In this document: positions 25,699 through 34,476 of the stretch, piece by piece
Layout: each line of letters starts with the position of its first letter
Numbering within the stretch: the first letter of the stretch is position 1
Source of the DNA: JBCCMA01 sp045107005
Lineage (GTDB): Bacteria > Pseudomonadota > Gammaproteobacteria > Steroidobacterales > JBCCMA01
Length of the DNA stretch: 51,753 nt
NCBI GenBank assembly: GCA_045107005.1
Contig: JBGCFP010000012.1
Coordinates: 1-51,753, forward strand
Direction: 5' to 3'
Position numbers and translations under genes: made by a program
Notes under the pieces: generated by a model
What the model saw: the letters and a program-made list of their open reading frames with translations, nothing else
Told to the model about the DNA's origin: nothing
Database searches by the model: none

Positions 25699-27651
25699 CT
25701 AAAACACCTGGCCGCTTGGCCCCGGCGGCATAAAAAACAGCGTGCGAAACAGCCCAAGATCGACCACGTTGACGATGCCGTCCCCGTTCAAGTCGGCGTG
25801 CTCGTCGTCGGTCAGAAAAACCGCGCGCAGCACCCCAAGATCAAGCGCGTTAGTGGCGCCGTCGTTGTTGAAGTCGGCGTCGCACACGTTACCGTAGCCG
25901 TCGTTATCTGTATCTCGCTGGTCATCATTATCAATCAGCAGACAGTTATCCCACGGGTCGGCGACGGAATCTGTGTCCTGATTCGATAGCGTCGACACGC
26001 GGAACACGTCGTCCGACAGTTCGTTGCCTATGTCGGTGTTGCGCCGAATGACGTCGGCGAGCGTGGTGGCGTTGACCCACGCGAGTTCCGCATCATCGAG
26101 AATTCGCTCGTACCAGAATCGATCGGCGTTGCGCAAGTTGCGGAACTGTTTTGTCACCAGTCGAATGCCCAGTTCACCAACCAGTGAGCCCAGAACATGG
26201 GCTTCTGCCACGACGCCGACCCAAAGATCAATGTCATCGACCGTCGGGTAAGCGGCAGCCAGCGCTTCGTGCACGGTTGGATCGCCATTAATCTTCTTGA
26301 AATCGTCAACGGGCTGCAGTCCGGCGGCTAATCGTGCGTCGTTGTAGCGCGGCAGCCCGTGATCACGTCCGCGATGAATGTTCAGACTGACCAGATCAAA
26401 ACCGCCGGCGCCCGGTGGACCAAACAAAAAGTTACGCACCTCATCAATCACCTGATGATCAATACGCTGGCAGATTTGTGCAGCGAGCCCCCGGAGGACC
26501 GGTTCAATACCGCCTTCATCGGTGATGCGTGTCGGCGCAAAAAACGCGTCGCGAAGGGCGAGGTGCCCGTCCGCAATCGGTTCTCCCAAGGCATTGAGCC
26601 GCAAAAGCTGCGGACTGAGCATGCTGTGTCCCAGGCGAAAGGCTGCCGTCGAGAAAACATTAGCGATCGCCGAATCCTGAGTCGGTTCGTAACCGCCGTA
26701 AGGCTCAATGACGTTGGGGCCGAGCAGCAGCGGCAGAAACTCCCGGTATGTGATCGCCTGGATTTGCGCGATGACCAGACGTCGAGCACGCAGGTAAACG
26801 GTCTGGCCGTCCAGATCAGGCTGCGCAGCGCCAATGGCGTCCGCCAGTCGATTGTGTTCACGCACAAACAGCGTGTGCATCGCCGTCAGCCCAACCTGTT
26901 CGTTAGCACGAACGTCACCGGCGAGAAACAGGTCGGCGCCGTCACCGCCCGCGTTGGGTAAGCCGGTCACGTTGTAAGGCAGCAAGTCCATGGCGCTGGT
27001 TCTCAGTCGGCCCGTGCCGTCGAGGGTGCGCAAGGCTTGCGCGCGATGCTCTTCACTACCGTATACCATCGACGCATCAATCCACGCGGTAATTTCGTTG
27101 AGTTGCTCGCGGGGAGTCGTCGAACCGGAATTCGGGTCGTAGAGGCTGCGATTAAATGACAGCGTCACGTTGCCAAGGCCATTGGGGTCAAACCACGGAT
27201 CGCCAAAGGGAATCGGCAGCGGTGCCGGCTCCGGCGGATCCATTCCGTCGGTCAGATCAATGTCGTGGTCGATAAACTGTCCCCACTGCCACAGGAAATC
27301 GCTGGCGGCGGCGGCATTGGCGAACGAACGACGCTGATCAAAAATCACGTTGCTGATCATGCGCGCCGGCACACCTTCCGGGGCAGCCATTTGTGCGAGG
27401 CCATCGTGGTAGTCGGTGGGCATCCAGCGCGCGAGCGATGTGTGTGCCGCGCCCATATCGGTCTGGGTCAGATTATTGAACGACCCGTCGATGGTGCGAA
27501 ATTCCACCGGGTCTATGCCGCGATGCTGGCGTTGCGTTGGGTTGCTACGTTCGATGTTGCGGATGGGCGAAACGTCGCTACTGTTAGCCCAACTTGCGGC
27601 CACCGTTGCGACGGCGACGCAGGCAAGGGCGCTGCGAAAAAGAACCAGCAT
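25699..27651 (-). CDS. Secreted animal-type haem peroxidase with TSP3/dockerin-like tail
   Basis: A 650-residue exported protein. ATG 27651 follows GGGAG and opens a signal peptide (FRSALACVAVATVAASWA). The main domain is an animal haem peroxidase (peroxidase-cyclooxygenase superfamily). Visible are the distal His in FLWQWGQFIDHDIDL (His129), the EQVGLTAMHTLFVREHNRLAD helix, the proximal-His helix AAFRLGHSML and the NIHRGRDHGLPRYNDAR motif. Such enzymes oxidise halides or organic substrates with H2O2 and can be bactericidal. The C-terminus carries a TSP3 repeat (DTDNDGYGNVCDADFNNDG), a dockerin-like pair (NALDLGVLRAVFL, DLNGDGIVNVVDLGLFRTLFF) and PPGPSG. The catalytic set looks complete. Confidence 0.93.
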   Translation of the reverse strand: MLVLFRSALACVAVATVAASWANSSDVSPIRNIERSNPTQRQHRGIDPVEFRTIDGSFNNLTQTDMGAAHTSLARWMPTDYHDGLAQMAAPEGVPARMISNVIFDQRRSFANAAAASDFLWQWGQFIDHDIDLTDGMDPPEPAPLPIPFGDPWFDPNGLGNVTLSFNRSLYDPNSGSTTPREQLNEITAWIDASMVYGSEEHRAQALRTLDGTGRLRTSAMDLLPYNVTGLPNAGGDGADLFLAGDVRANEQVGLTAMHTLFVREHNRLADAIGAAQPDLDGQTVYLRARRLVIAQIQAITYREFLPLLLGPNVIEPYGGYEPTQDSAIANVFSTAAFRLGHSMLSPQLLRLNALGEPIADGHLALRDAFFAPTRITDEGGIEPVLRGLAAQICQRIDHQVIDEVRNFLFGPPGAGGFDLVSLNIHRGRDHGLPRYNDARLAAGLQPVDDFKKINGDPTVHEALAAAYPTVDDIDLWVGVVAEAHVLGSLVGELGIRLVTKQFRNLRNADRFWYERILDDAELAWVNATTLADVIRRNTDIGNELSDDVFRVSTLSNQDTDSVADPWDNCLLIDNDDQRDTDNDGYGNVCDADFNNDGATNALDLGVLRAVFLTDDEHADLNGDGIVNVVDLGLFRTLFFMPPGPSGQVF

Positions 27652-27988
27652 GCTTAATCTCCCGCAGAGCGAATGCGCAATCGCTCCGTATACTTTTGAC
27701 CCGCTGCAAGAATGCGCGAGTCTCTTTTATTGTTGCCACCAGTTTAATCGCTCGATCGAGTTGATTCAATGGCGGGTCAGCGCCTTGCGTAACGCGATGA
27801 TGGTCGAAAAAATACAGTAAGAGCATATGGTTGTGAGCTTTCATGGCGTAAAGTAAAACTGCGCGCCACGCGTCGCGAAAACAAAGTTCACACCGCAGGA
27901 CCGGCATTCGTCTTTCGAATGAGGGGATTGCGGAAGCGACATCGCTATAAATTCAGGCCACTGAAATCCGTCACTCGAGGTATTCCCC
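27652..27988. other. Divergent promoter region (337 bases)
   Basis: The region separates the divergent haem peroxidase and M23 peptidase genes. Frames here have no coding character. The one notable site is CGCTATAAATTCAGG at 27943-27957. No U-tract hairpin or riboswitch fold that I can name is present. Confidence 0.5.
27943..27957 (+). promoter_or_regulatory. Shared promoter-like motif, copy 2
   Basis: CGCTATAAATTCAGG lies 32 bases before the M23 peptidase start, a sensible distance for a -10 region (TATAAA core). It matches CGCTATAAATCAGG at 8813-8826 except for one inserted T. Both copies precede plus-strand genes for TSP3/dockerin-like proteins. Confidence 0.35.
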
Positions 27989-30073
27989 ATGCTGTTGCAT
28001 CGATTCTGGCTACCGCGCTTCTGCGTTCTTGTTCTTGGTGCCGTCGCGTTGTCGGCGACCGCCACGGATTTCGCGCATCACCGGTCAGACGGCCACGACC
28101 CGCACTCGTCTGCCCAGGCGCGCTTGGGCGGCGACGACAGTGACGGCGACGGCGTCGACGATTTCTTCGACAACTGCCGTTTTTTGTCAAACCCGGCGCA
28201 ACGCGATACGGATGAAGATGGCTATGGCAACGCTTGCGACACCGATCTCAATAACGACGGCACGACCAATGCGCAGGACCTGGGGCTGCTGCGCTCCGCT
28301 TTTTTTACTGCACCCGGAGTGGCCGGGTGGAACCCGAACGCCGATTTCAATGGCGACAACGTCATCAACGTGATCGATCTGGGTGCGCTGCGCGCCAGCT
28401 TTTTTGATGCACCGGGCCCTTCGGGCATGTCTTGCGCCGGCACGTCACCGTGTCCGCCTCGCGCCCTTGAGCTCGTGTGGCCCATGCAAGGTGATGACGC
28501 CGCGGAGTGGGTGATCAATAACTACGTCGACCTGGATCCGACGAGCGGCATCCGCGACTACCGCGGTGGTGCGAAGACGTACGATGGTCACCGCGGGATT
28601 GATATCGACGTGCCCACGTTCCGGGCCATGGACGATGACTATCCGATACGCGCGTCGGCGCAAGGCGTAGTGCTTGCCCTCACTGACGAGAATTTCGACC
28701 GCAACACGACGTGCGTTGGGTCGTGGAACTTCGTGACGGTTGGTCACCCGAACGGGTGGAAAACGATTTACGGTCACCTCAAGCGCCACTCAGTGGTCGT
28801 GTCGGTCGGCGATATCGTCGAGCCGGGCACCGTGCTTGGCGTGGTGGGCAGCTCTGGTTGTTCGACAGCGCCGCATCTGCATTTGGAGACCGTGGACAGA
28901 AACGGCATGACGGTGGAACCTTTTGCCGCCGGCATGTGGGCGAACCGGCCGGTTTATGACACTGAAATCGGCTTCATGGATGCGAGTTTGCAGCCGAACG
29001 CGATCAGCGATGTCGACATGATCAAGGATCCGCCAGCCAACGCGACGATCGTCGCGCCAGGTACTACCCTTGGTGTCGGCCTGTCGATGGGCGGCGGTCG
29101 CAGTGGCGATACCGTCAATCTGCGACTGGTCAAGGACGGCAGTGTTGTCAGCCAGCACAACATCAACTTTAATCAGACGTATCGACATACCTACTGGTGG
29201 TGGAACTATCCTGTACCGGCGTCCGCGAGCGGTGCGCATCAGCTGCAGATTCGGGTCAACGGATCGCTGGCACAAACGTACAACGTTGACTTTGAACCCA
29301 CGCTGACCGGCTTCTATCAGGTGCGTCACGGCGTACCGGCCGCCAGCTACCAGGCGCTGTTCGATACGATGACGGCCAACGGCTACCGCCCCGTTTGGGT
29401 GGATGGCTACGAATCCAACGGCAGCACGTTTTATAACGCCATTTTCAATCAGAGCACGGTCACGTCGTGGGCCGCTGCGCACGGCATGACGTCGTCGTCC
29501 TACCAAAATTACTTCACGGCCCAAACGCAAGCGGGGCGCCGTCTGGTGCACGTGGACAGCTATCGACAGTCCGGCAGCGTGCGCTACGCGGCGATCTTTG
29601 TTGAGCAGTTCATCGGGCCGCAGTGGACGGCCTATCACAATGCCACGGCCGCCCAGCATCAGTCTCTGTTCAATTCCAACGTCGGCCAGGGTTTTCGCGC
29701 GGCGATGATCTCGGTGGTGGACCTGGGCGGCGGCAACCTGCGCTATACGGCCCTTTACGACAAAGCGAACGTTGGTGGCTGGGTTGCCGTTGCGAACATG
29801 ACCACAGCGCAGTATCAGACTCAGTTCAATGCCCAGGTTGCAGCGGGTCGTCGTCTTGCCTACATCAACGGGTACAGTAATAACGGCACGGCCAATATCA
29901 CGGCGGTCTGGAACAGTGTGCAACCCGCCAGCTGGGTAGCTCGGCACAATCTGACCAGTGCGCAGTTTCAAACCGAGTTTGATAACTGGACCGGCCAGGG
30001 GCTTGGCACCCGCATGATCAGCGGCTACCAAAACGGCGGCGTGACGAATTTTGCGGGCTACTGGACCAACTAA
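27989..30073 (+). CDS. Secreted M23 peptidase with N-terminal TSP3/dockerin-like module and five C-terminal tandem repeats
   Basis: A 694-residue exported protein. After a signal peptide (1-26) comes the TSP3/dockerin-like module at the N-terminus (GDDSDGDGVDDFFDNC, then NAQDLGLLRSAFF, NVIDLGALRASFF and APGPSG, about 48-146). The catalytic domain is an M23/LytM zinc metallopeptidase: HRGIDID (His201, Asp205), IYGHLKRH (His263) and PHLHLE (His297, His299), so all expected ligands are present and cleavage of peptidoglycan cross-links is likely. Residues 430-694 hold five repeats of about 50 residues (pattern W.A.HN.T.AQ.Q..F......G.R...I.GY..G....Y.A.W), resembling bacterial tandem repeat domain 1 modules found in secreted hydrolases. 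They may bind a wall or surface target. Confidence 0.9.
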   Translation: MLLHRFWLPRFCVLVLGAVALSATATDFAHHRSDGHDPHSSAQARLGGDDSDGDGVDDFFDNCRFLSNPAQRDTDEDGYGNACDTDLNNDGTTNAQDLGLLRSAFFTAPGVAGWNPNADFNGDNVINVIDLGALRASFFDAPGPSGMSCAGTSPCPPRALELVWPMQGDDAAEWVINNYVDLDPTSGIRDYRGGAKTYDGHRGIDIDVPTFRAMDDDYPIRASAQGVVLALTDENFDRNTTCVGSWNFVTVGHPNGWKTIYGHLKRHSVVVSVGDIVEPGTVLGVVGSSGCSTAPHLHLETVDRNGMTVEPFAAGMWANRPVYDTEIGFMDASLQPNAISDVDMIKDPPANATIVAPGTTLGVGLSMGGGRSGDTVNLRLVKDGSVVSQHNINFNQTYRHTYWWWNYPVPASASGAHQLQIRVNGSLAQTYNVDFEPTLTGFYQVRHGVPAASYQALFDTMTANGYRPVWVDGYESNGSTFYNAIFNQSTVTSWAAAHGMTSSSYQNYFTAQTQAGRRLVHVDSYRQSGSVRYAAIFVEQFIGPQWTAYHNATAAQHQSLFNSNVGQGFRAAMISVVDLGGGNLRYTALYDKANVGGWVAVANMTTAQYQTQFNAQVAAGRRLAYINGYSNNGTANITAVWNSVQPASWVARHNLTSAQFQTEFDNWTGQGLGTRMISGYQNGGVTNFAGYWTN

Positions 30074-30090
30074 CTGCCGAAAATCCGTAT

Positions 30091-30139
30091 AAAAAAACGG
30101 CCACGGCCGTGATCGCAGGTGAGTCTGCGATTGCGGCCG
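30091..30139. other. Strong 14-bp hairpin after the M23 peptidase gene
   Basis: cggccgtgatcgca (30104-30117) pairs with tgcgattgcggccg (30126-30139) over 14 bp, two of them G-U pairs, with an 8-base loop. The plus strand has no U-tract after it. The A run at 30091-30097 would give a U-tract only on the minus strand, where no gene ends nearby. It may still protect or end the M23 transcript. Confidence 0.45.
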
Positions 30140-30322
30140 TCCGGTCTGACGATTGACCGCAACGGTACGGACTGGCGCTGCGCAATTCGACGCTGGATCG
30201 GGCACCAATTATCTGGCGCAAAAGCGCGCGCCAAACTCTCAATGACTGCTAGACTCGACGCTTGTCGTCGCCGGCGGTCTCGCGCTATCGACGGAAACCG
30301 GCGCGTCGAGAGAGTTGCCAGA

Positions 30323-32182
30323 ATGTTCCGCTACTTCGAATCAAAAATCGACGCCTATCCAGCGGCCGAACCCACCCAGCCACCGAGTACGCTGATGGCG
30401 TTTTGTTGGCTCTACACCCAGCCTGTGGCGGGTTGGCTCGTCGTGATGGCCGTGTTGAGCGCGCTGATTGCCGTCGGCGAAGTCGCCCTGTTTGGGTTTC
30501 TTGGGTCGATCGTCGACTGGCTGTCGAACGCGCAGCGCGAGGGTTTTCTTGAGCGCGAAGGGCGGCGCCTCTGGTTGATGGGTGGCTTTCTGCTGGTGGT
30601 GTTACCGCTGGGGGTCTTGCTGCACTCTCTGGTGATTCATCAGCCTCTGCTTGGCAACTATCCAATGATCGCGCGCTGGCAGATGCATCGCTTCTTGTTG
30701 AAACAAAGCCTGGCGTTTTTCGCCGACGAGTTCGCCGGCCGTGTGTCGACGAAAGTCATGCAGACGGCGCTGGCGGTGCGCGAAGCGGTCCTGAAGATCG
30801 CCAACGTGCTGGTCTACGTGCTGGTCTACTTTATCTCGGTCATCGTCATGGTGGGTCAGGCCGATGCGCGGTTGGCGTTGCCGCTGCTGGGTTGGTTGAT
30901 CATCTACATTCTGGTCGTCAGTTTTTTCGTCCCCAGACTGGCCCGCGTGAGCCGCGAGCAGGCGGACGCACGCTCGATGATGACCGGGCGGATCGTCGAC
31001 AGCTACACGAATATCACGACGGTGAAACTCTTCTCCCACGCAGGCCGGGAAGCGGACTACGCGAAAGAAGGCATGGACGGTTTTTTGAAAACCGTACATC
31101 GGCAAATGCGGTTGGTGACCTTGATGCAGTTCTGCGTCTATTTCAACAACGTGGTGGTCGTGTTTCTGGTCGCCGCTCTGTCGATCGGGCTGTGGCTGGA
31201 GTCCGTGGTGTCGGTGGGTGCGATCGCCATCGCCGTGGCGCTGGCGCTGCGTCTCAACGGCATGTCGCAGTGGATCATGTGGGAAGCTTCGGCGTTGTTC
31301 GAGAACATCGGCGTGGTGCACGACGGGATGTCGATGTTGTCCAAACCGCGTGAGGTGCTGGATCAAACGGATGCCGAGGCGATTGCTGTTGCATCCGGCG
31401 GCATCGAGTTTCGCGACGTTACGTTCCACTACGGCAAAGATGCCGGCGTCATCGACGGCTTGAATCTCGTGGTCAAGCCCGGGGAAAAGCTGGGTCTGGT
31501 CGGCCGGTCGGGTGCAGGCAAGACGACGCTGACCAATATCCTGCTTCGATTTTATGACCTGGAAAGCGGCGTGATTGCCATTGACGGCGTGGACATCGCT
31601 AGCGTGTCACAGGATTCGCTGCGCAGTCAGATTGGCGTCGTGACGCAGGATACGTCGTTACTGCACCGCTCAATTCGCGACAACATTGCGTATTCGAAAC
31701 CCAACGTGTCCGATGACGATGTCATCGCTGCCGCCAAGCGGGCGAAGGCCTGGGAGTTTATTGAAGAGCTGGAAGACAAGTCGGGCCGTCGTGGGTTGGA
31801 TGCGTTTGTCGGTGAGCGCGGCGTCAAATTGTCGGGCGGTCAGCGTCAGCGCATCGCCATTGCGCGCGTCTTTTTGAAAGACGCGCCGATCCTGGTGCTC
31901 GACGAAGCCACGTCGGCGCTCGATTCGGAGGTCGAAGCGGCGATTCAGGAGAGCTTGTTCGAATTGATGGTTGGAAAGACGGTGATCGCGATCGCGCATC
32001 GGTTGTCGACCATCGCTTCGCTGGATCGCCTGGTTGTGATGGAGCAGGGTGAGATTATCGAGACCGGTACTCACGATGCGTTGATCAACGGCGGCGGCGT
32101 CTACGCCGACCTGTGGGCCCGTCAGTCTGGTGGTTTTTTAGGTGGTGCCCGGGTTATGGAAACGACGGATCAAAACGTGTAG
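30323..32182 (+). CDS. ABC exporter (fused permease-ATPase half-transporter)
   Basis: A 619-residue half-transporter starting at ATG 30323 with GAGAG upstream. Six TM helices occupy residues about 30-320 (for example GWLVVMAVLSALIAVGEVALFGFLG, IANVLVYVLVYFISVIVMVG, LLGWLIIYILVVSFF). The nucleotide-binding domain follows: Walker A GRSGAGKTT, Q-loop VVTQDTSLLHRSIRDNIAY, signature LSGGQRQRIAIAR, Walker B ILVLDEATSALD and the H-loop AIAHRLSTI. It should work as a homodimer exporting lipids, peptides or drugs, in the MsbA/multidrug branch. The substrate cannot be told from sequence, and no partner subunit is adjacent. Confidence 0.95.
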   Translation: MFRYFESKIDAYPAAEPTQPPSTLMAFCWLYTQPVAGWLVVMAVLSALIAVGEVALFGFLGSIVDWLSNAQREGFLEREGRRLWLMGGFLLVVLPLGVLLHSLVIHQPLLGNYPMIARWQMHRFLLKQSLAFFADEFAGRVSTKVMQTALAVREAVLKIANVLVYVLVYFISVIVMVGQADARLALPLLGWLIIYILVVSFFVPRLARVSREQADARSMMTGRIVDSYTNITTVKLFSHAGREADYAKEGMDGFLKTVHRQMRLVTLMQFCVYFNNVVVVFLVAALSIGLWLESVVSVGAIAIAVALALRLNGMSQWIMWEASALFENIGVVHDGMSMLSKPREVLDQTDAEAIAVASGGIEFRDVTFHYGKDAGVIDGLNLVVKPGEKLGLVGRSGAGKTTLTNILLRFYDLESGVIAIDGVDIASVSQDSLRSQIGVVTQDTSLLHRSIRDNIAYSKPNVSDDDVIAAAKRAKAWEFIEELEDKSGRRGLDAFVGERGVKLSGGQRQRIAIARVFLKDAPILVLDEATSALDSEVEAAIQESLFELMVGKTVIAIAHRLSTIASLDRLVVMEQGEIIETGTHDALINGGGVYADLWARQSGGFLGGARVMETTDQNV

Positions 32183-32217
32183 TTGCCGAGTCATAGCCCT
32201 GGAAGGCCCGGCGCAAA

Positions 32218-33357
32218 TTAGCCAAACGTCTTGAACAGACCCATGTGAGCATCGATGATGCGCTCGGTGACTTCCGGCTCCACATGCGTGCTCCAATCGT
32301 TGTGCTGGTAGGAGCCGCCAAGCACAATTTCTCCAACGCGCGGAAACATGTAGCTGACGCCTCGGCCGCCACCAACGGTTAGATAATCGACCGCCGGATC
32401 CGGCGGGAGAAAAACCAGTTGGCCTTTGATCGGAATCATCTGATCGTCACCGAACAGTGCCTTCGCCCCCAGTCCCGTGCAGTTGAACACGGTGGATTCA
32501 TCGAGCGCCAGAATCTCGTCAACGTGCTTGAAGTGGCGCACCTTCAGCTGGCCACCGGCGCGGTAGAAGTCGTCACGTACTTTGCGCAGAAATAGCGCCG
32601 GTTCGATGAGCATGGTGACCGTTCGACGAACGTGCTCGACCGCGAACGGGTGTTCGTGCGGCGCCAGGGTCTTGATGGACGTGAACAGATCTGGCAGTTC
32701 GCGCAGGTAATAGGAATCGTGCAGTGCGCGGTGACTCAGGTAATAGTTTTCAATAAAGCGGACGCCGTAGTTTGCCCCAACCAGGTTTTGGTAGGCGTGA
32801 TGCGAGATCCGCGCTGCTGTCTCGAACTGTCTTTTAAATTCTGGTGACGCGACGTTTTCGCGAAACACGCTGGTGGGTGCCCACTGACCGGCACCTACGT
32901 TCGACGTACTGTGGCGCCCGACATCGCGTGTGTATAAGGTCACGGACCAGCCGGCATCCTGCAGCAGGCGAGCGGTTGTCAGCCCCATGATGCCCGCACC
33001 GATGACCGCGGCCGAGCCCACTTTTACGTCCGCCACTTCTCGTACTGCCAATGCGGACGAACCCCAGGAAAGCGTAATCCCGCCGCCGCCATGCCCGTAG
33101 TTGTGCACGACCGTTGTACCGTCCATTTGTTCGCGTCGGACGACGAAACCGGCGGCACGATAGGGTCGGTGACCGACGATCGTGCGCACTATGCGGTCTC
33201 TGGAGATGCGTGGCGCGACGAACGGTTGGCGGGATAACGGACGCTGAAAACGGGCGCGGCGCCCCGTCCCGGTGCAACCGGATAGCGCGGCGACGGCGCC
33301 GGCGGCACCCAGTGACTGCAAAACGGAGCGCCGCTTTTTGAAATTGTTATCACTCAT
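32218..33357 (-). CDS. D-amino-acid-oxidase-like FAD oxidoreductase with apparent circular permutation and Tat-type lipoprotein signal
   Basis: A 379-residue flavoenzyme. The N-terminus has a twin-arginine signal (FKKRRSVLQSLGAAGAVAALSGC) ending in a lipobox, so it should be exported folded and lipidated at Cys28. The FAD-binding glycine motif AAVIGAGIMGLTTARLL is at 117-133, not at the N-terminus. Before it, at 57-100, stands RTIVGHRPYRAAGF followed by VVHNYGHGGGGITLSWG. In ordinary D-amino-acid oxidases the matching GLRP...HNYGHGG..GW segment closes the protein. Conversely this protein ends at GEIVLGGSYQHNDWSTHVEPE, which normally precedes that segment. All parts are present but in rotated order. 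It should oxidise an amine or amino acid to an imine with H2O2 release. Confidence 0.87.
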   Translation of the reverse strand: MSDNNFKKRRSVLQSLGAAGAVAALSGCTGTGRRARFQRPLSRQPFVAPRISRDRIVRTIVGHRPYRAAGFVVRREQMDGTTVVHNYGHGGGGITLSWGSSALAVREVADVKVGSAAVIGAGIMGLTTARLLQDAGWSVTLYTRDVGRHSTSNVGAGQWAPTSVFRENVASPEFKRQFETAARISHHAYQNLVGANYGVRFIENYYLSHRALHDSYYLRELPDLFTSIKTLAPHEHPFAVEHVRRTVTMLIEPALFLRKVRDDFYRAGGQLKVRHFKHVDEILALDESTVFNCTGLGAKALFGDDQMIPIKGQLVFLPPDPAVDYLTVGGGRGVSYMFPRVGEIVLGGSYQHNDWSTHVEPEVTERIIDAHMGLFKTFG

Positions 33358-33498
33358 GGAAATACCGTTGCGTTGGCAAACTGCAGATTAAAGACGAACA
33401 GTAACCGGCACGCGGTCAGTGTCAACCGCCCGCTGCATCTGGGCCGTGTCCGGTTACGAACTCTGGATTTGACGACAACAAACCACGGAGCGCGCCGA

Positions 33499-34458
33499 AT
33501 GAAACTCAAATTTTTCTGGTTGGTCAGTCTGTTTCTCGCTCACGCTGCAGCGGCTACTCCGCCGACCACGCCGGAGCGCTTCCTGCCCGTTGTCTTAAAC
33601 CAGGACGGGCGAGTGACGCTTTCGCCTGGGTTCAGCCCTGATGGCCAGACGATGTATTTTGCGCAGTCGGCGTGCACACCGATTTGGGAGTGTCCGCAGA
33701 CACTGCATAAGTCTACCAAATCGGCAGAGGGCTGGACGCGGCCCAGTCCGGTCGCGTTACCGCTTGACGGTCGGGTCGATTGGCCGGCGGTCTCACCGGA
33801 TGGAACGACGCTGTTGTTTTCCTGGTCGGCGGAGCGCGAGGAATTTACCGACCTGGATATCTTCGAGAATTTTGATCTCTACACTCTGGATCTGACGAAC
33901 CCCGATGCGGTACCTGCGCCGATCATCGGGGGCGACATCAATCGGCCGCGCGCCGGAACGCTCAAGACACTGCGATTTATGCACAATGAGACCCTGCCGT
34001 CGCTGACCAGTAGCGGATCATTGTATTTCATGACCGAGCGTCCCGACGGCATTGGCGAGCGAGATATATACGTCGCTCAGCGCGGTGAGTCGGGGCACTA
34101 CGACGTTGCGGTACCGGTCTCTGGCCCCGTTAACAGCCGTCAACGAGATGATGGTGTGTGGGTCAATGCGGAGGAAACGCTGATGCTGCTCAGCTCGCCG
34201 GACCGCGGTGGTCAAGGTGGCTCGGATCTTTACCTGTCGGCGCGAGTCGACGGGAACTGGGCTGAGCCGATGAATCTTGGTCCGACGTATAACACGCCTC
34301 ATGAAGAATTCGCGGCTCGCTTGACGCCCGACGGACGATCCATCGTCTTTACGTCAGACCGTCCCTTTGCCGGTCAGGATGGCGGTTTGCTACAAGTCTG
34401 GTTCGCCGAATTTGATGTGGACGAGTTTCTCAGCACCGCCGGCGATGCACAGCGATAA
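33499..34458 (+). CDS. Exported PD40/WD40-like beta-propeller protein
   Basis: A 319-residue exported protein. ATG 33499 has GGAG 8 bases upstream and opens a signal peptide (KFFWLVSLFLAHAAAA). The body is a six-bladed-like propeller with PD40 (TolB/WD40-like) repeats: FSPDGQTMYFAQS, VSPDGTTLLFSWSA, LTSSGSLYFMTERPDG, VNAEETLMLLSSPDRGG and LTPDGRSIVFTSDRP. The D-L-Y motifs (RDIYVAQR, SDLYLSAR) mark the ends of blades. Such proteins act in protein-protein contacts in the periplasm; there is no catalytic site. It converges with the lipoprotein genes. Confidence 0.88.
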   Translation: MKLKFFWLVSLFLAHAAAATPPTTPERFLPVVLNQDGRVTLSPGFSPDGQTMYFAQSACTPIWECPQTLHKSTKSAEGWTRPSPVALPLDGRVDWPAVSPDGTTLLFSWSAEREEFTDLDIFENFDLYTLDLTNPDAVPAPIIGGDINRPRAGTLKTLRFMHNETLPSLTSSGSLYFMTERPDGIGERDIYVAQRGESGHYDVAVPVSGPVNSRQRDDGVWVNAEETLMLLSSPDRGGQGGSDLYLSARVDGNWAEPMNLGPTYNTPHEEFAARLTPDGRSIVFTSDRPFAGQDGGLLQVWFAEFDVDEFLSTAGDAQR

Positions 34459-34476
34459 ACAGCAAATCCGCGCCGA

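Noticed and set aside
30104..30139. Hairpin considered a standard terminator of the M23 gene
   Set aside because: No U-tract follows on the plus strand; kept only as a hairpin.
28790..30208. Long minus-strand open frame of 472 codons opposite the M23 peptidase
   Set aside because: It is antisense to a gene with clear signal, catalytic and repeat motifs, is rich in His, Arg and Val, and shows no domain.
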